NCBI GenBank assembly: GCA_937911325.1
Contig: CALDSD010000097.1
Location: 1-46,159, forward strand
Source of the DNA: an uncultured Neomegalonema sp.
GTDB taxonomy: Bacteria > Pseudomonadota > Alphaproteobacteria > Rhodobacterales > Rhodobacteraceae
Length of the DNA: 46,159 bases
Direction: 5' to 3'
In this document: positions 33,517-42,297 of the stretch, piece after piece
How the letters are laid out: each line of letters begins with the position of its first letter
How positions within the stretch are numbered: position 1 is the first letter of the stretch
The notes under the pieces: model-generated
Database searches by the model: none
What the model saw: only the letters and a program-made list of their open reading frames with translations
Told to the model about the DNA's origin: nothing
Made by a program: the position numbers and the translations under genes

Positions 33517-33970
33517 TTTGCGTCTCTCGTTTGGAATTCCTCACGCCGAAAGCCGTCAATGGCTTTCACCTTTTCTTATAGGTGGCTTTCGCCTCGCGCC
33601 CGGCAAGGACCTCTTCTGTAACAGTTGCACTGACAACGGTTCAGCGGTCATGAGCGAGGATGTCGCTGCGTTTAGGGGCGCGCTTGTGCAAGGTCGCCGA
33701 ACGATGGGGCTGACCCAGAACCAATACTCTGTGGCGTTGCACATGGCTTTCTCGCCGCGCAGATCGCCCACCGGCTCAGCACGATCATGGGCTGCGATCG
33801 CATCATCGTCCTGGATAAGGACCGACGGGTCGGTTTCGGCCCGTGGGACGAGTTGATGGCCGGCAACGACGCGTTCCAAAAGATTGCGCGGCTCCGAGAT
33901 AACGAGCAAGAAAGACCGTATGATCCAAAACCGGCGGTCGCCTGGAGCGCTTTGGGTGTGGAAGAAGAGG
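33517..33970. other. Interval upstream of iorA with a hairpin and an ABC-transporter remnant
   Basis: Upstream of the iorA start is a 7-bp hairpin (33548-33554 with 33561-33567). A repeat of its GGCTTTC arm follows (33584-33590), possibly an operator arrangement. No complete gene is found. Bases 33757-33987 encode the broken end of an ABC transporter (see next entry). Confidence 0.4.
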
Positions 33971-33987
33971 ATGACTGCTATCGTTGA
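33757..33987 (+). pseudogene. 3' fragment of an ABC transporter ATPase gene
   Basis: Reading from 33757, AQIAHRLSTIMGCDRIIVLD then KDRRVGFGPWDELMAGNDAF is the H-loop (AHRLST) and end of an ABC exporter-type ATPase. The Walker A, Walker B and LSGGQ parts are absent, and stops occur in this frame just upstream. It ends at 33987, overlapping the start of cysQ. It is therefore a gene remnant left by a deletion or rearrangement between iorA and cysQ. An internal ATG at 33787 could express only 66 residues. Confidence 0.7.
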
Positions 33988-34783
33988 CGACATGAATGAC
34001 GTTCTCGCCACTCTTGCTTTGAACATGCGGCGCGCGGCGTTGCTCGCCGCCACGCAGACCATGCGGTTCTTTCGCAAGGAGGACCTCGACGTCGCTCAGA
34101 AGGCCGACGCCTCGCCGGTGACCGAAGGAGATCTGGCGGCTCATCATGCGATCGTCGCGGAGCTGTCGGCGACGCATCCAGACGTGCCGATCATCTCTGA
34201 GGAGGGAGCTCTGGGCCCAGCCCCGGAAGCGCCGTACTTTCTTGTGGACCCTCTGGACGGAACGAAGGAATTCTCGTCCGGTCGTGGCGAGTTCACGGTC
34301 AACATCGCTTATGTCGAGATGGGCGCCCCCGTTCTCGGCGTCGTAGCGGCCCCAGCCGTCGAACGACTGTTCTGGACGCCGGAGCGCGGCCGCGCGGTTG
34401 AGGAGCACGGCGCGCGGGCGCTGGACGTTGTCGGGCGCTTGACGGAACTCCGCGCATCCCCGGCCGACCCCGATCGCTTGCGCATCGTCGCAACCAAGTC
34501 GCATATGAACGAGGCGACCAGCGCATTCCTGGCGAGGTATCCAGACGCCGAGCTCAAGAGCGCCGGATCCGCTCTGAAGTTCTGCCTGCTGGCCGCGCAG
34601 GAGGCCGACCTGTACCCGCGTTTGGGACCGACGATGGAGTGGGACACGGCGGCCGCGCAAGCGGTGCTCGAGGCGGCTGGCGGCAGCGTCGAAACTTTCG
34701 ACGGCGAGCGGCTGCGCTACAGCAAGCCCGGGTGGCGCAACCCACACTTTCTGGCGCGCGCCGACGCGACGGGGGAACTCTAG
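33971..34783 (+). CDS. cysQ: 3'(2'),5'-bisphosphate nucleotidase CysQ
   Basis: 270 residues from ATG 33971 (an ATG at 33992 is also possible). Metal-binding motifs of the inositol-monophosphatase superfamily: Glu77-Glu78 in IISEEGA, Asp93-Pro-Leu-Asp-Gly-Thr in LVDPLDGTKEF, and the late MEWDTAAAQAVLEAAGG motif. It cleaves PAP to AMP, relieving inhibition by the by-product of sulfotransferases and PAPS reduction, which ties it to the sulfotransferase in this window. Small membrane gene follows at 15 bases, then SRAP gene, probably one operon. Start overlaps the ABC remnant. Confidence 0.9.
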   Translation: MTAIVDDMNDVLATLALNMRRAALLAATQTMRFFRKEDLDVAQKADASPVTEGDLAAHHAIVAELSATHPDVPIISEEGALGPAPEAPYFLVDPLDGTKEFSSGRGEFTVNIAYVEMGAPVLGVVAAPAVERLFWTPERGRAVEEHGARALDVVGRLTELRASPADPDRLRIVATKSHMNEATSAFLARYPDAELKSAGSALKFCLLAAQEADLYPRLGPTMEWDTAAAQAVLEAAGGSVETFDGERLRYSKPGWRNPHFLARADATGEL

Positions 34784-34798
34784 ACCGGGAAACTCTCG

Positions 34799-35218
34799 AT
34801 GGCTCAAAGCGAATTCGAAGAACAGCGCCAGGCGCTCTTGGGAAAACTCACACGTCTCTGGTGGGGCGCGGTATCGGTCGCTTTGATGGCCTCCGGAGGC
34901 GCGTTCTTGTTCATCACGGCGGACGACGCGTTCAGCGTGGTTTGGGTGGTCGCGGCTTTTGGGTTGGCGGTGATCGTCCACCAAATGGTTTTCTTCATCC
35001 TCTGTGCGGTGCTGGCGCCGGGCCTCTCGACGTTCGTCGTTGAGGAGGACGTCAAAGTCGAAGGCGACAACGTGGTGCACGAAAGCCGATACGCCGAGAC
35101 GGGAGACCCAGAGCTGGACGGGTTTATTCGCGCGTACACGACGGCGCGCGGGGCGACCATCGCGGTCTTGGGAACCGCAGGCGCCGCCGCGATCATGATC
35201 GCCGCTTTCGGCTGGTGA
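34799..35218 (+). CDS. Hypothetical two-helix membrane protein
   Basis: 139 residues with hydrophobic helices near residues 22-40, 46-70 and a last one at about 120-137. Between them a soluble stretch STFVVEEDVKVEGDNVVHESRY predominates. No motif is recognised. It lies 15 bases after cysQ and 3 bases before the SRAP gene in the same direction. Confidence 0.7.
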   Translation: MAQSEFEEQRQALLGKLTRLWWGAVSVALMASGGAFLFITADDAFSVVWVVAAFGLAVIVHQMVFFILCAVLAPGLSTFVVEEDVKVEGDNVVHESRYAETGDPELDGFIRAYTTARGATIAVLGTAGAAAIMIAAFGW

Positions 35219-35221
35219 GCC

Positions 35222-35944
35222 ATGTGCGGCCGGTTCGCATTGACGTTGCCGCAGGACGCCGTGCGGGATCTTTTTCACGCCACCCCTATGCCGGGCGTCG
35301 AAACGCTCGATCGGCCCCGATACAACATCCGACCGACTGAAAAGGTTCTGACCGTCGCGTCAGACGCCGAGCAAGGCCGCCTTTTGCGTCCAATGCGGTG
35401 GGGGTTCATTCCGCATTGGGCCAAGAGCCCGTCCGATGGGCCGTTGCTGATCAATGCGCGATCCGAGACGATCGCCGAGAAACCGGCGTTTCGCGCCGCT
35501 TGCCGAGAGCGCCGCTGCTTGATCCCGGCGGACGGGTTCTACGAATGGAAGGCGAGCGCCGGCCCAGGCAAGGCGCCGTACTGGATTGCGCCCACGTCCG
35601 ACGACCTCGTTGCTTTTGCGGGCGTATGGCAAGACTGGACCTCCCCACAAGGCGACCAGCTGACGACGGTCGCCATTGTGACTTGCGCCGCGAATGAGAC
35701 GTTGTCCCCGTTGCACCATCGGTTGCCGGTTGCGATCCCGCCGGACGCTTTTGGCTTGTGGCTCGGCGAGGAAGGGAAAGGCGCCGCAACGCTGATGCAG
35801 CCGCCGGCGGAAGACTTTTACGCGTTTCACGCAGTGTCCCAACGCATCAACAAGGGTGGGCGAACGGCGCCCGACGACGCCGAACTGAGAGTGCCGGTCG
35901 ATGAGGATGCGCCAGAGCGTTCGGACCCGCCGCGCTTGATTTGA
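35222..35944 (+). CDS. SOS response-associated peptidase (SRAP/YedK family)
   Basis: 240 residues starting Met-Cys-Gly-Arg-Phe. Cys2 becomes the N-terminal nucleophile after Met removal and forms a thiazolidine crosslink to abasic sites in single-stranded DNA. Other family residues are present: YNIRPTEKVL (Asn and Arg), INARSETIAEKPAFR, FYEWK with catalytic Glu, and LHHRLPV with His. Roles in DNA damage tolerance are known for YedK/HMCES. It is about the usual length and follows the membrane gene by 3 bases. Confidence 0.92.
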   Translation: MCGRFALTLPQDAVRDLFHATPMPGVETLDRPRYNIRPTEKVLTVASDAEQGRLLRPMRWGFIPHWAKSPSDGPLLINARSETIAEKPAFRAACRERRCLIPADGFYEWKASAGPGKAPYWIAPTSDDLVAFAGVWQDWTSPQGDQLTTVAIVTCAANETLSPLHHRLPVAIPPDAFGLWLGEEGKGAATLMQPPAEDFYAFHAVSQRINKGGRTAPDDAELRVPVDEDAPERSDPPRLI

Positions 35945-35991
35945 AGATGAACGCTCTTGATTATTGAGAGACAGTTTTTGAGGAGGTGACC

Positions 35992-36702
35992 GTGACCCCG
36001 GCTTACAACCATGCGCTGATCGTCGGCGCCGGCTCCGGACTGAGCGCCTCGCTTGCGAGGCTTTTTCACGAACGTGGCCTCAAGATCAGCCTCGCCGCCC
36101 GAGCGCCGGACTCCCTCTCAGATCTTGCGCTCGAGACCTCCGCCCAGGTCTTCAAGTCTGACGCCAGCTGGCGCGGCAATGTCGAGCAGTTGTTCGATGA
36201 ACTCGACGTCTCGATGTTCGGCGCGCCGGACGTCGTCGTCTATAACCCGAGCGCGCGCGTGCGCGGACCCGTTACCGATCTCGACCCGGATGCGGTCGAG
36301 GCCGCGATCAGGGTCACGGCTTTCGGCGCGTTCCTCGTGGCGCAACAATCGGCGAAGCGGATGATCCCGAACGGCCATGGGGCGATCCTCTTCACGGGAG
36401 CCTCGGCCGCCTACAAAGGCTATCCGCAGTCATCGAGCTTCGCGATGGGCAAGTTTGCGCAGCGTGGGTTGGCCCAGAGCCTTGCGCGGGAGTTGCATCC
36501 GCAAGGGGTCCATGTCGGGCACGTGAACATCGACGGGGGGATCGCCAACCCCACTCGACCGGATCGGCTGTCGGACCCGAACCGCCCGGACGCGATGCTG
36601 GACCCCGATGCGATTGCACGCACGTACTGGCACTTGCTCGAGCAGGACCGAAGCGCGTGGTCGTGGGAAATCGATGTGCGACCTTGGACCGAGACGTTCT
36701 GA
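35992..36702 (+). CDS. SDR-family protein with Tyr to Phe at the catalytic position
   Basis: 236 residues from GTG 35992, 5 bases after AGGAGG (GTG 35986 would overlap that site). Rossmann motif ALIVGAGSGLSASLARLF, VVYNPSARVRG in place of NNAG, catalytic Ser in LFTGASAAYKG. The YxxxK motif reads SSSFAMGKFAQRG, so the Tyr is Phe while Lys is retained. A GGIANPTRP stretch follows. This subfamily occurs widely and may be inactive as a dehydrogenase or use another acid. Function unknown. Stands alone, convergent with the next small gene. Confidence 0.82.
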   Translation: MTPAYNHALIVGAGSGLSASLARLFHERGLKISLAARAPDSLSDLALETSAQVFKSDASWRGNVEQLFDELDVSMFGAPDVVVYNPSARVRGPVTDLDPDAVEAAIRVTAFGAFLVAQQSAKRMIPNGHGAILFTGASAAYKGYPQSSSFAMGKFAQRGLAQSLARELHPQGVHVGHVNIDGGIANPTRPDRLSDPNRPDAMLDPDAIARTYWHLLEQDRSAWSWEIDVRPWTETF

Positions 36703-36718
36703 CGGTCCAACGTTCGGC

Positions 36719-36955
36719 CTAGAGACCAGTTTCCCGAAACGCGCGTTTGCACCGATTGGGCGCGCGCCCGTCCGATGTGTAAGCTTCGACCCCGCATTTC
36801 GCGCAGGAGTAGCGCATCAGCGTCGCGCCATTGCGGGTTGGGTCTTTTTTCCAGCGGCACGCGCTGCGCGAGAGCGAGACCGGCCTCAGACCGAGCCCGC
36901 GCCAGTTCAGCGCCAGCACGGCCAGGAGCAGGACGATGAGATAGAGAGCTTCCAT
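36719..36955 (-). CDS. Small hypothetical membrane protein with cysteine-rich tail
   Basis: 78 residues: an N-terminal hydrophobic helix (ALYLIVLLLAVLALNW, residues 3-18), a basic stretch, then YSCAKCGVEAYTSDGRAPNRC, resembling one half of a zinc ribbon. This arrangement is common among short alphaproteobacterial proteins. Convergent with the SDR gene; no role is known. Confidence 0.6.
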   Translation of the reverse strand: MEALYLIVLLLAVLALNWRGLGLRPVSLSRSACRWKKDPTRNGATLMRYSCAKCGVEAYTSDGRAPNRCKRAFRETGL

Positions 36956-36986
36956 ACCGGTTAGATAGGAAAGGGGAACTCTCGCG

Positions 36987-37634
36987 TCAGCGTTTCATCA
37001 CCATCTCGAGAATATCGTCCGCCGCAGACCCGTCGCCGTCCGCGTCGAACATCGCGGTCAACGCATCCATATTCGATGCGCCGCCTGTCTGGGACTTGCC
37101 GCCGCCGAACGCGCCGAGCAAACCGCCGAGCATTCCGCCGAGACCGCCGCCCGCTTGCGCCTGCGACGTGCTTCCGCCCATCAGACCGCCGACGACTTCC
37201 GACAAGCCCGGGTCTTGGCTCTCGCGCTTTTGCATGCCGCCAAGGACCATCGAGGCGAGCATCGGAAGCATCGACTGCACCAGATCCGCGCCGACGCCGC
37301 TCTGCTGCGCGGCGCGCTCGGCGACGGCGCCTTCCACCTGCGAGCGCGATCCGCCAAACAGGTTTTCCAGAAACGCCGCGCCTTTTTGCTGCGCCAGGTC
37401 TTCATTGGCCTCTGGCGCATCGAATGCGGCTTCGACGTCGGTGTCTTTGATCATCGCCGCGATCGAAGCAAGCCCGTCCGGCTCTGCGGCTCGCCGTTTT
37501 ACGCCGGAGCTCAAAGCCGGCAGGACGGACCGCGCAACGCTCTCGGCCGTGGCGGGGTCGACGCCAAACTTCCGAGCGAGCGCGTCCATTCCCTGGCCGC
37601 CCTGAGCCTGCGCTAGAATTTCAAGCATGTTCAT
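36987..37634 (-). CDS. DUF937 domain-containing protein
   Basis: 215 residues. N-terminal part MLEILAQAQGGQGMDALARKFGVD followed by ESVARSVLPALSSGVKRR fits the DUF937 (YidB-like) family. A glycine-rich low-complexity stretch (about 155-190, GGGLGGMLGGLLGAFGGGK) leads to a short acidic Asp-rich end, MFDADGDGSAADDILEM, which resembles an EF-hand-type loop. Function unknown. Divergent from phaZ across 184 bases. Confidence 0.82.
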   Translation of the reverse strand: MNMLEILAQAQGGQGMDALARKFGVDPATAESVARSVLPALSSGVKRRAAEPDGLASIAAMIKDTDVEAAFDAPEANEDLAQQKGAAFLENLFGGSRSQVEGAVAERAAQQSGVGADLVQSMLPMLASMVLGGMQKRESQDPGLSEVVGGLMGGSTSQAQAGGGLGGMLGGLLGAFGGGKSQTGGASNMDALTAMFDADGDGSAADDILEMVMKR

Positions 37635-37818
37635 TTTACACCCTCCTCAATCGTGTCTGCGCCCCGTCGCTTTGTCGTTTCGTCTCTTCGTCGCCTCGAA
37701 GACGCGCCAGCGAGACATATCTTGATTCGACAAGTCGATGACGGGTTGCGCGTAATCGCGCCATCGCGAATCAGGTCGCGAGTTCTTACATGCTCTGGAA
37801 GGGAGGCGTCGCTGTGGC

Positions 37819-39081
37819 ATGATCAAATCGCTTTTCTTCCATCCGGCGGTTGTCGCCTCGTTGTGGAGCCAGTCTGTCCTGGGCGCTCGCCAACCGGCGC
37901 GGCGAGGCTTCGAGCTGGATCGCGCGACGGTTGACGGCGAAGCTCTCGAGGTGATCGAGAACCGCGCGGTCGTCTCGCCTTTCGTCGACTTGACGTGTTT
38001 CAAACGCCTCGACGGGCCGAGGAAACGAAAGATCCTCATCACCCCGCCGATGTCGGGCGCTTTTCCGTTCCTCACCCGGGATATGGTGGCGCGCTTCGCC
38101 CGTGAAGCGGACGTCTGGGTGTTGGAATGGATCAACGCCCGCGAGATTGCGATCGGGTTGGGGTCTTTTGACTTCGATGATCAAGTCGACGCGATCGCCG
38201 AAGCGATTCAAACGGTCGGTCCCGACGCGCATGTCGTTTCCTTATGCCAAAGCGGCCCGCCATCCCTGATGGCCTGCGCGGCGCTGGCGGAACGCGATCG
38301 CAGCGTCACGCCAGCCTCTCTGACGCTGCTGGGGGCGCCGATCGAACCCACGGCCAAGCCTTGCATGATCTCTCAGTCGCTTCGCTCACATGACCTGCCT
38401 TGGTACGAAGAGCGATTGACGGCGCGCCGGGTTCCTGGGTCGCGCCTCCCGCGAATGGTCTACCCGGCGGAAGCCCAACTGAGTTTGCTCTATTCGGTTT
38501 TGTCGGGTCAGGACTACGAGCGGGACGAACTTTCTCGAATGATCCTGCGAGACGAGGCGGAAGATCTCGGCGGTGTTTCATTCCTCGAGCTGACGACATC
38601 GTTGATGGATCTGCCAGCGGAGCATTTTCTGCAGAACATCGAACGCGTCTATCTCGGTGACGAGTCGTTCGTCGAGCGGCTGAGGCTGCGGGGGCGTCGG
38701 CTTGATTTTGCAGCTCTTTCGCACATGCCGATCATGACCGTGGAGGGAGAGAACGATCAGGTCGCCGCTGTGGGGCAGACCGCGGCTGCGCTTGCCGGTT
38801 GCCCGGCTGATTTGGGCGTCGCCCGGCGGGAAGCCGTGATCGAAGGCGCCGGCCATTTTGGCCTGTTCTACGGTCGCAAATGGCGAGAAGACGCCGTGCC
38901 GCAGATCACGGCGCATATGGAGCATGCGGACCGCATGCGTCACGAGCCGCCAAAAGGGGCGTCCAACAAGGACCCGTCGACGCGCGATGTCGACGAGAAC
39001 GGAGACGCCGAAGAGGCCGCGACGCCCGAACCGAATGGTGATCACGACGCGAAGCCGCAGTTGCGCGCTTCTGCAGGCTAA
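37819..39081 (+). CDS. phaZ: Intracellular polyhydroxyalkanoate depolymerase
   Basis: 420 residues. Alpha/beta-hydrolase with Cys nucleophile in VSLCQSGPP (about residues 141-149), the lipase-box variant of PhaZ enzymes. Aspartate lies in VEGENDQVAA (about 310) and His in GAGHFGLFYGRKWR (about 349-362). The N-terminal WSQSVLGARQPARRGFELDR region is also typical. It hydrolyses stored PHA granules to hydroxyacyl units. The C-terminal about 45 residues are an acidic, Pro/Asp/Glu-rich tail beyond the core. A GGGAGG site is 13 bases upstream of the ATG, a long spacing. Convergent with the zinc-ribbon gene (6-base gap). Confidence 0.9.
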   Translation: MIKSLFFHPAVVASLWSQSVLGARQPARRGFELDRATVDGEALEVIENRAVVSPFVDLTCFKRLDGPRKRKILITPPMSGAFPFLTRDMVARFAREADVWVLEWINAREIAIGLGSFDFDDQVDAIAEAIQTVGPDAHVVSLCQSGPPSLMACAALAERDRSVTPASLTLLGAPIEPTAKPCMISQSLRSHDLPWYEERLTARRVPGSRLPRMVYPAEAQLSLLYSVLSGQDYERDELSRMILRDEAEDLGGVSFLELTTSLMDLPAEHFLQNIERVYLGDESFVERLRLRGRRLDFAALSHMPIMTVEGENDQVAAVGQTAAALAGCPADLGVARREAVIEGAGHFGLFYGRKWREDAVPQITAHMEHADRMRHEPPKGASNKDPSTRDVDENGDAEEAATPEPNGDHDAKPQLRASAG

Positions 39082-39087
39082 GGCGGG

Positions 39088-40212
39088 TCAGCGAGAAAAT
39101 ACGCCGGCGATCGCAGCAAGATACAGCAGCGCTGCGGCGAGCACAGCAGCGCCTGCGCCGGCCAGAGCGATCTTCCAGACCGACCAAGGGCGCTCGCCGA
39201 TCACTTCGCCGGTGCGCCCGTTCACGATCACACGATAACTCTGATCGCGATAACGATACGCAGCGACCCAGACCGGCAGAAGGATATGCTTGAAGGTCTC
39301 TTCGGAGAGCTGACTGCGTACGCTCGAGATCCGCTGCTTGTCCCCGCCAATTGCGAAACGGACGTCGCGGCGGATCTGCAGATCCATAATCGCCCGCGCC
39401 GCGGCGAACCCCTCCTGAAGGTCGACCGTGTAGGCTTCGGCGCGAAACCCCGCCAGGAAGTCGGGACGGTAGGGCTCAAGCGCGTGCAGATCCCAACTGG
39501 ACAGCCGGTCGATCATCCGCTTGGGCAGCGACCTGGACGCAGGCACCAAAACGTCGTCGAAAAAGCGCTGAAGCCGCCCACGCACCGGCGTCCAGCGGAC
39601 CTTTGGCACGCGAACGCGCGTCCGCACGCGTCGACCGTCGCGCATCACCCAGCGGGTTTGCTCGACATAGTAGACGTCGCCTCGCTGCCCTTCGTACCGG
39701 GTCTGCGTTTGCGCGTCGAAGGTCCAGTAGGGCATGTAGACGCCCGACATTCGGCGACCTGACCTGGCGAAAACTCGAAGACCGGAGGGCGCGAACCAAC
39801 GGCTCTCCAGCCATGTCCGCAGCGCTTTTTGCGCGTCCTTCTCTGCGACGGCGAACGGCAACACGCCGCCGGGTTTGAAATGGCGATGGGACCCGGTGTC
39901 CGTAACGACCGGCGTCGCGCAGAAAGGGCACTCGGCCGCATGCACGTTCTCATCGAACTCGACAGTGGCCCCGCAATTCTCGCACGACACCGTCTGAGTG
40001 GTCTCGACATCGGCGCCGGCGATCTCGTCGGACAGAGCCTTGTGAAAGTCGATCTCGCGAAGCTCTTCCGCCGCCACGCCGGCATGTTCCGGCTCCACAA
40101 GCGTCGCGGGCTGCGAGTGACCACAGTGATCGCACAGCAGCGATTGCGCGCCTGGGTCATAGCGCAGGTCGGCGCCGCATTGGGCGCATGGAAAACGAGC
40201 CGGTTCGTTCAT
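39088..40212 (-). CDS. Zinc-ribbon membrane protein (TFIIB-type zinc ribbon)
   Basis: 374 residues. Two zinc-ribbon modules: CxxC at 9-12 with CxxC at 27-30, then CENC...CPFC about residues 77-99. A central beta-rich domain includes VYMPYWTFDAQTQTRYEGQRGD. The C-terminal IGERPWSVWKIALAGAGAAVLAAA transmembrane helix near the end anchors it. Homologs are paired with SPFH-domain and TelA genes in many bacteria. Role unknown, likely membrane quality control or stress. Stop is 6 bases from the phaZ stop. Confidence 0.8.
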   Translation of the reverse strand: MNEPARFPCAQCGADLRYDPGAQSLLCDHCGHSQPATLVEPEHAGVAAEELREIDFHKALSDEIAGADVETTQTVSCENCGATVEFDENVHAAECPFCATPVVTDTGSHRHFKPGGVLPFAVAEKDAQKALRTWLESRWFAPSGLRVFARSGRRMSGVYMPYWTFDAQTQTRYEGQRGDVYYVEQTRWVMRDGRRVRTRVRVPKVRWTPVRGRLQRFFDDVLVPASRSLPKRMIDRLSSWDLHALEPYRPDFLAGFRAEAYTVDLQEGFAAARAIMDLQIRRDVRFAIGGDKQRISSVRSQLSEETFKHILLPVWVAAYRYRDQSYRVIVNGRTGEVIGERPWSVWKIALAGAGAAVLAAALLYLAAIAGVFSR

Positions 40213-40266
40213 GCGCGTATGTTAGCTGCTGCGTGCTTAACGGATCCCTGAGGGCCTGACGCGACT

Positions 40267-41364
40267 TCAAAGCCCGGGTAAAGGCGGTGGGGCGACCCGG
40301 AACAGACCAGACAGAGCCGACTGAGCGCCGGCGATTTCCCAGCCGGACATGCCGGTACGCCAGACCAGCGACTTCTCGGACAGTTCTCCCGCAGTGACCT
40401 TTTTGGCCAGTTCGGCCAGGGTGAAAGGCCCCTGAGCGACACCGTCGATTGCGATGTGCCACTGCAGATCACCCGGCAGCGGCGGAGGCGTCTCCATCGC
40501 GCCAGTCGTCGTCTGCGACAGCGCGTCCGCCATTCCTCGTCCGATCGCCGTGCCGACGCCGACCCCCAGGATCGCGCCGGTATTGCCTTCGTTCTGCGCC
40601 GCCGTTCGCATCGCTTCGGCCGCTTGGAACTGGGCGTAGCGCCGCAAATCTCCTACGACGCCCATGCTCGACCGACGATCGAGCGCCTTTTCAACGTCGT
40701 CGGGCAGCGAGATGTTTTCGATCAGCAACTTTGTGATCTCGACGCCGTACTTCTCCATCTCGGGCTGGATGCGCGCGCGGGAGAACTCGCCCAGATCGTC
40801 GTAGTTCGCGGCCAGGTCGAGCGCCGGTATCCGCGCCGTCGCGATGACGTTCGCAAAGCGCGAGACGATGAGGTTGCGCAGGTGGTTTGAGATCTCGTCG
40901 GTTGTGAACTCGCCGTCTGTGCCGACGATCTCCCGCAGGAAAACATCGGGCGCGGTCACGCGAAACGCATACGATCCGAAAGCGCGCAGCCGGATCGGGC
41001 CGAACTCCGCGTCCCGCAGCATCACCGGATTGCGCGTGCCCCATTTCAGGTCGGTGAAGCGCCGGGTCGAGACGAAGTAGACCTCGGACTTGAAAGGGCT
41101 TTCAAAACCGTGGTCCCAGTGCTGAATCGTCGTCAGGATCGGCAGATTGTTGGTCGACAGCTTGTAGAGCCCCGGCGGGAAGACGTCGGCGATCTGACCC
41201 TCGTGCACAAACACGGCCGCCTGCCCTTCGCGGACCGTGAGCTTTGCGCCCATCTTGATCTCGTGGCCTTCGCGCTCAAAACGCCAGACCAGCGTGTCGG
41301 ACGTATCGTCAGTCCAGGCGATGACGTCGATAAACTCGCCAAAAAGGCTGTCGATCAGACCCAT
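40267..41364 (-). CDS. SPFH-domain protein with C-terminal GYF_2-like domain
   Basis: 365 residues. Starts MGLIDSLFGEFIDVIAW as in YdjI/virion-core-type SPFH proteins. Band-7 fold follows (about 20-250) with LYKLSTNNLPILTTIQHWDHG and an alpha-helical ERSRARIQPEMEKYGVE-like region. Next is a Gly-rich linker (ILGVGVGTAIGRGMADALS), and WHIAIDGVAQGPFTLAEL...GWEIA is a GYF_2-type domain (about 300-345). Such proteins form membrane-associated microdomain assemblies. It is upstream of the zinc-ribbon gene (54-base gap) and downstream of DUF2927 gene (39-base gap) on the same strand. Confidence 0.82.
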   Translation of the reverse strand: MGLIDSLFGEFIDVIAWTDDTSDTLVWRFEREGHEIKMGAKLTVREGQAAVFVHEGQIADVFPPGLYKLSTNNLPILTTIQHWDHGFESPFKSEVYFVSTRRFTDLKWGTRNPVMLRDAEFGPIRLRAFGSYAFRVTAPDVFLREIVGTDGEFTTDEISNHLRNLIVSRFANVIATARIPALDLAANYDDLGEFSRARIQPEMEKYGVEITKLLIENISLPDDVEKALDRRSSMGVVGDLRRYAQFQAAEAMRTAAQNEGNTGAILGVGVGTAIGRGMADALSQTTTGAMETPPPLPGDLQWHIAIDGVAQGPFTLAELAKKVTAGELSEKSLVWRTGMSGWEIAGAQSALSGLFRVAPPPLPGL

Positions 41365-41403
41365 GGTCTTCTCCCTCGAAGTCAGCGGGCGTCGGCCGCC
41401 CGC

Positions 41404-42297
41404 CTAGCCGCTGCGCGGCTTCAGATTACGCCGCGTTTCCGGGCGGATGGTGTTCACGAGCCGCTTGGCGACGATCATTGCTTCCGCGCGGGTCATTCCC
41501 GGCCGCATCTGCGGATCGTAGAGCAAGCGAATTAAGTAACTGTCATGTTCCGTCAGGGCGATAAACTCCTGATCGTCGTTGAAGATCGACGGCCGAACAT
41601 CGTCATGGTCGTTCGTCAGTCCGAGCGCCTGGCTAAGTTCTTCCACGAAACAGGCGCGGCGGAACGGGTTGGTCAGCTCGTCCTTGACGAAGATCGACGC
41701 TCTGAGGATCTCTCCGCCGTCCAGCGCGACGGTCCGGAACAGCCCAAAGCAGGGAAGTTCAAGCTCGTTCACCCAGGCCTTCAGGATCGGGCTCGGCGGG
41801 CTGTCGGTCTGATCGCGCAATTGACTTTCGAGCCGTTTGCGCTCGCCTGCGTCGAGCACGTAGATCGTCAGATTTGCGGCTTCAGGCCCCTCCGCCGGGG
41901 CAATCTCGAGCGATGTGTAGCGCCGGAAGTCCGCCAGGATCCCAGCGACTGTCGAGATGTCTTCCAGGTCAGGCGAGCCATGAAACCGGAAACGGATCGG
42001 ACGGGTCCACTTCGACAAGGTGCGGGTCGGCGACTTCTGCGCGCGAAAGCGGGCGTTCGCAGCTTCCGGCAAGAAGACGACCTTATCGAAGTGCTCCACC
42101 AATTCAGCGTTGGTATAGACGACGTCGCTTGGGCGGAAATCCTCTCGGAAGCGGCCTTGCGCGGCCATTTCAGTCGCGTAGCGCTGGTAGACGACGGCGG
42201 CGCGTTCACCGTCAAGGGTGCTCGCACATCCGGCGAGAACAGCCGCCGCCGCCCCCAAAACGCCAACAAACCGCAACCGAGAGACCCTTCTCATCAA
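41404..42297 (-). CDS. DUF2927 lipoprotein
   Basis: 297 residues. Signal peptide with lipobox VLAGC (Cys at about residue 23). The mature part holds DUF2927, with strings such as KWTRPIRFRFHG, VEELSQALGLTNDHDDVRPSIFND and LIRLLYDPQMRPGMTRAEA. It also contains an E-x2-Q-x4 zinc-peptidase-like stretch, VEELSQALGL, where HExxH would stand in metzincin-like proteins. Lipoprotein likely attached in the periplasm. Start overlaps the TelA stop by 4 bases. Confidence 0.85.
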   Translation of the reverse strand: MMRRVSRLRFVGVLGAAAAVLAGCASTLDGERAAVVYQRYATEMAAQGRFREDFRPSDVVYTNAELVEHFDKVVFLPEAANARFRAQKSPTRTLSKWTRPIRFRFHGSPDLEDISTVAGILADFRRYTSLEIAPAEGPEAANLTIYVLDAGERKRLESQLRDQTDSPPSPILKAWVNELELPCFGLFRTVALDGGEILRASIFVKDELTNPFRRACFVEELSQALGLTNDHDDVRPSIFNDDQEFIALTEHDSYLIRLLYDPQMRPGMTRAEAMIVAKRLVNTIRPETRRNLKPRSG

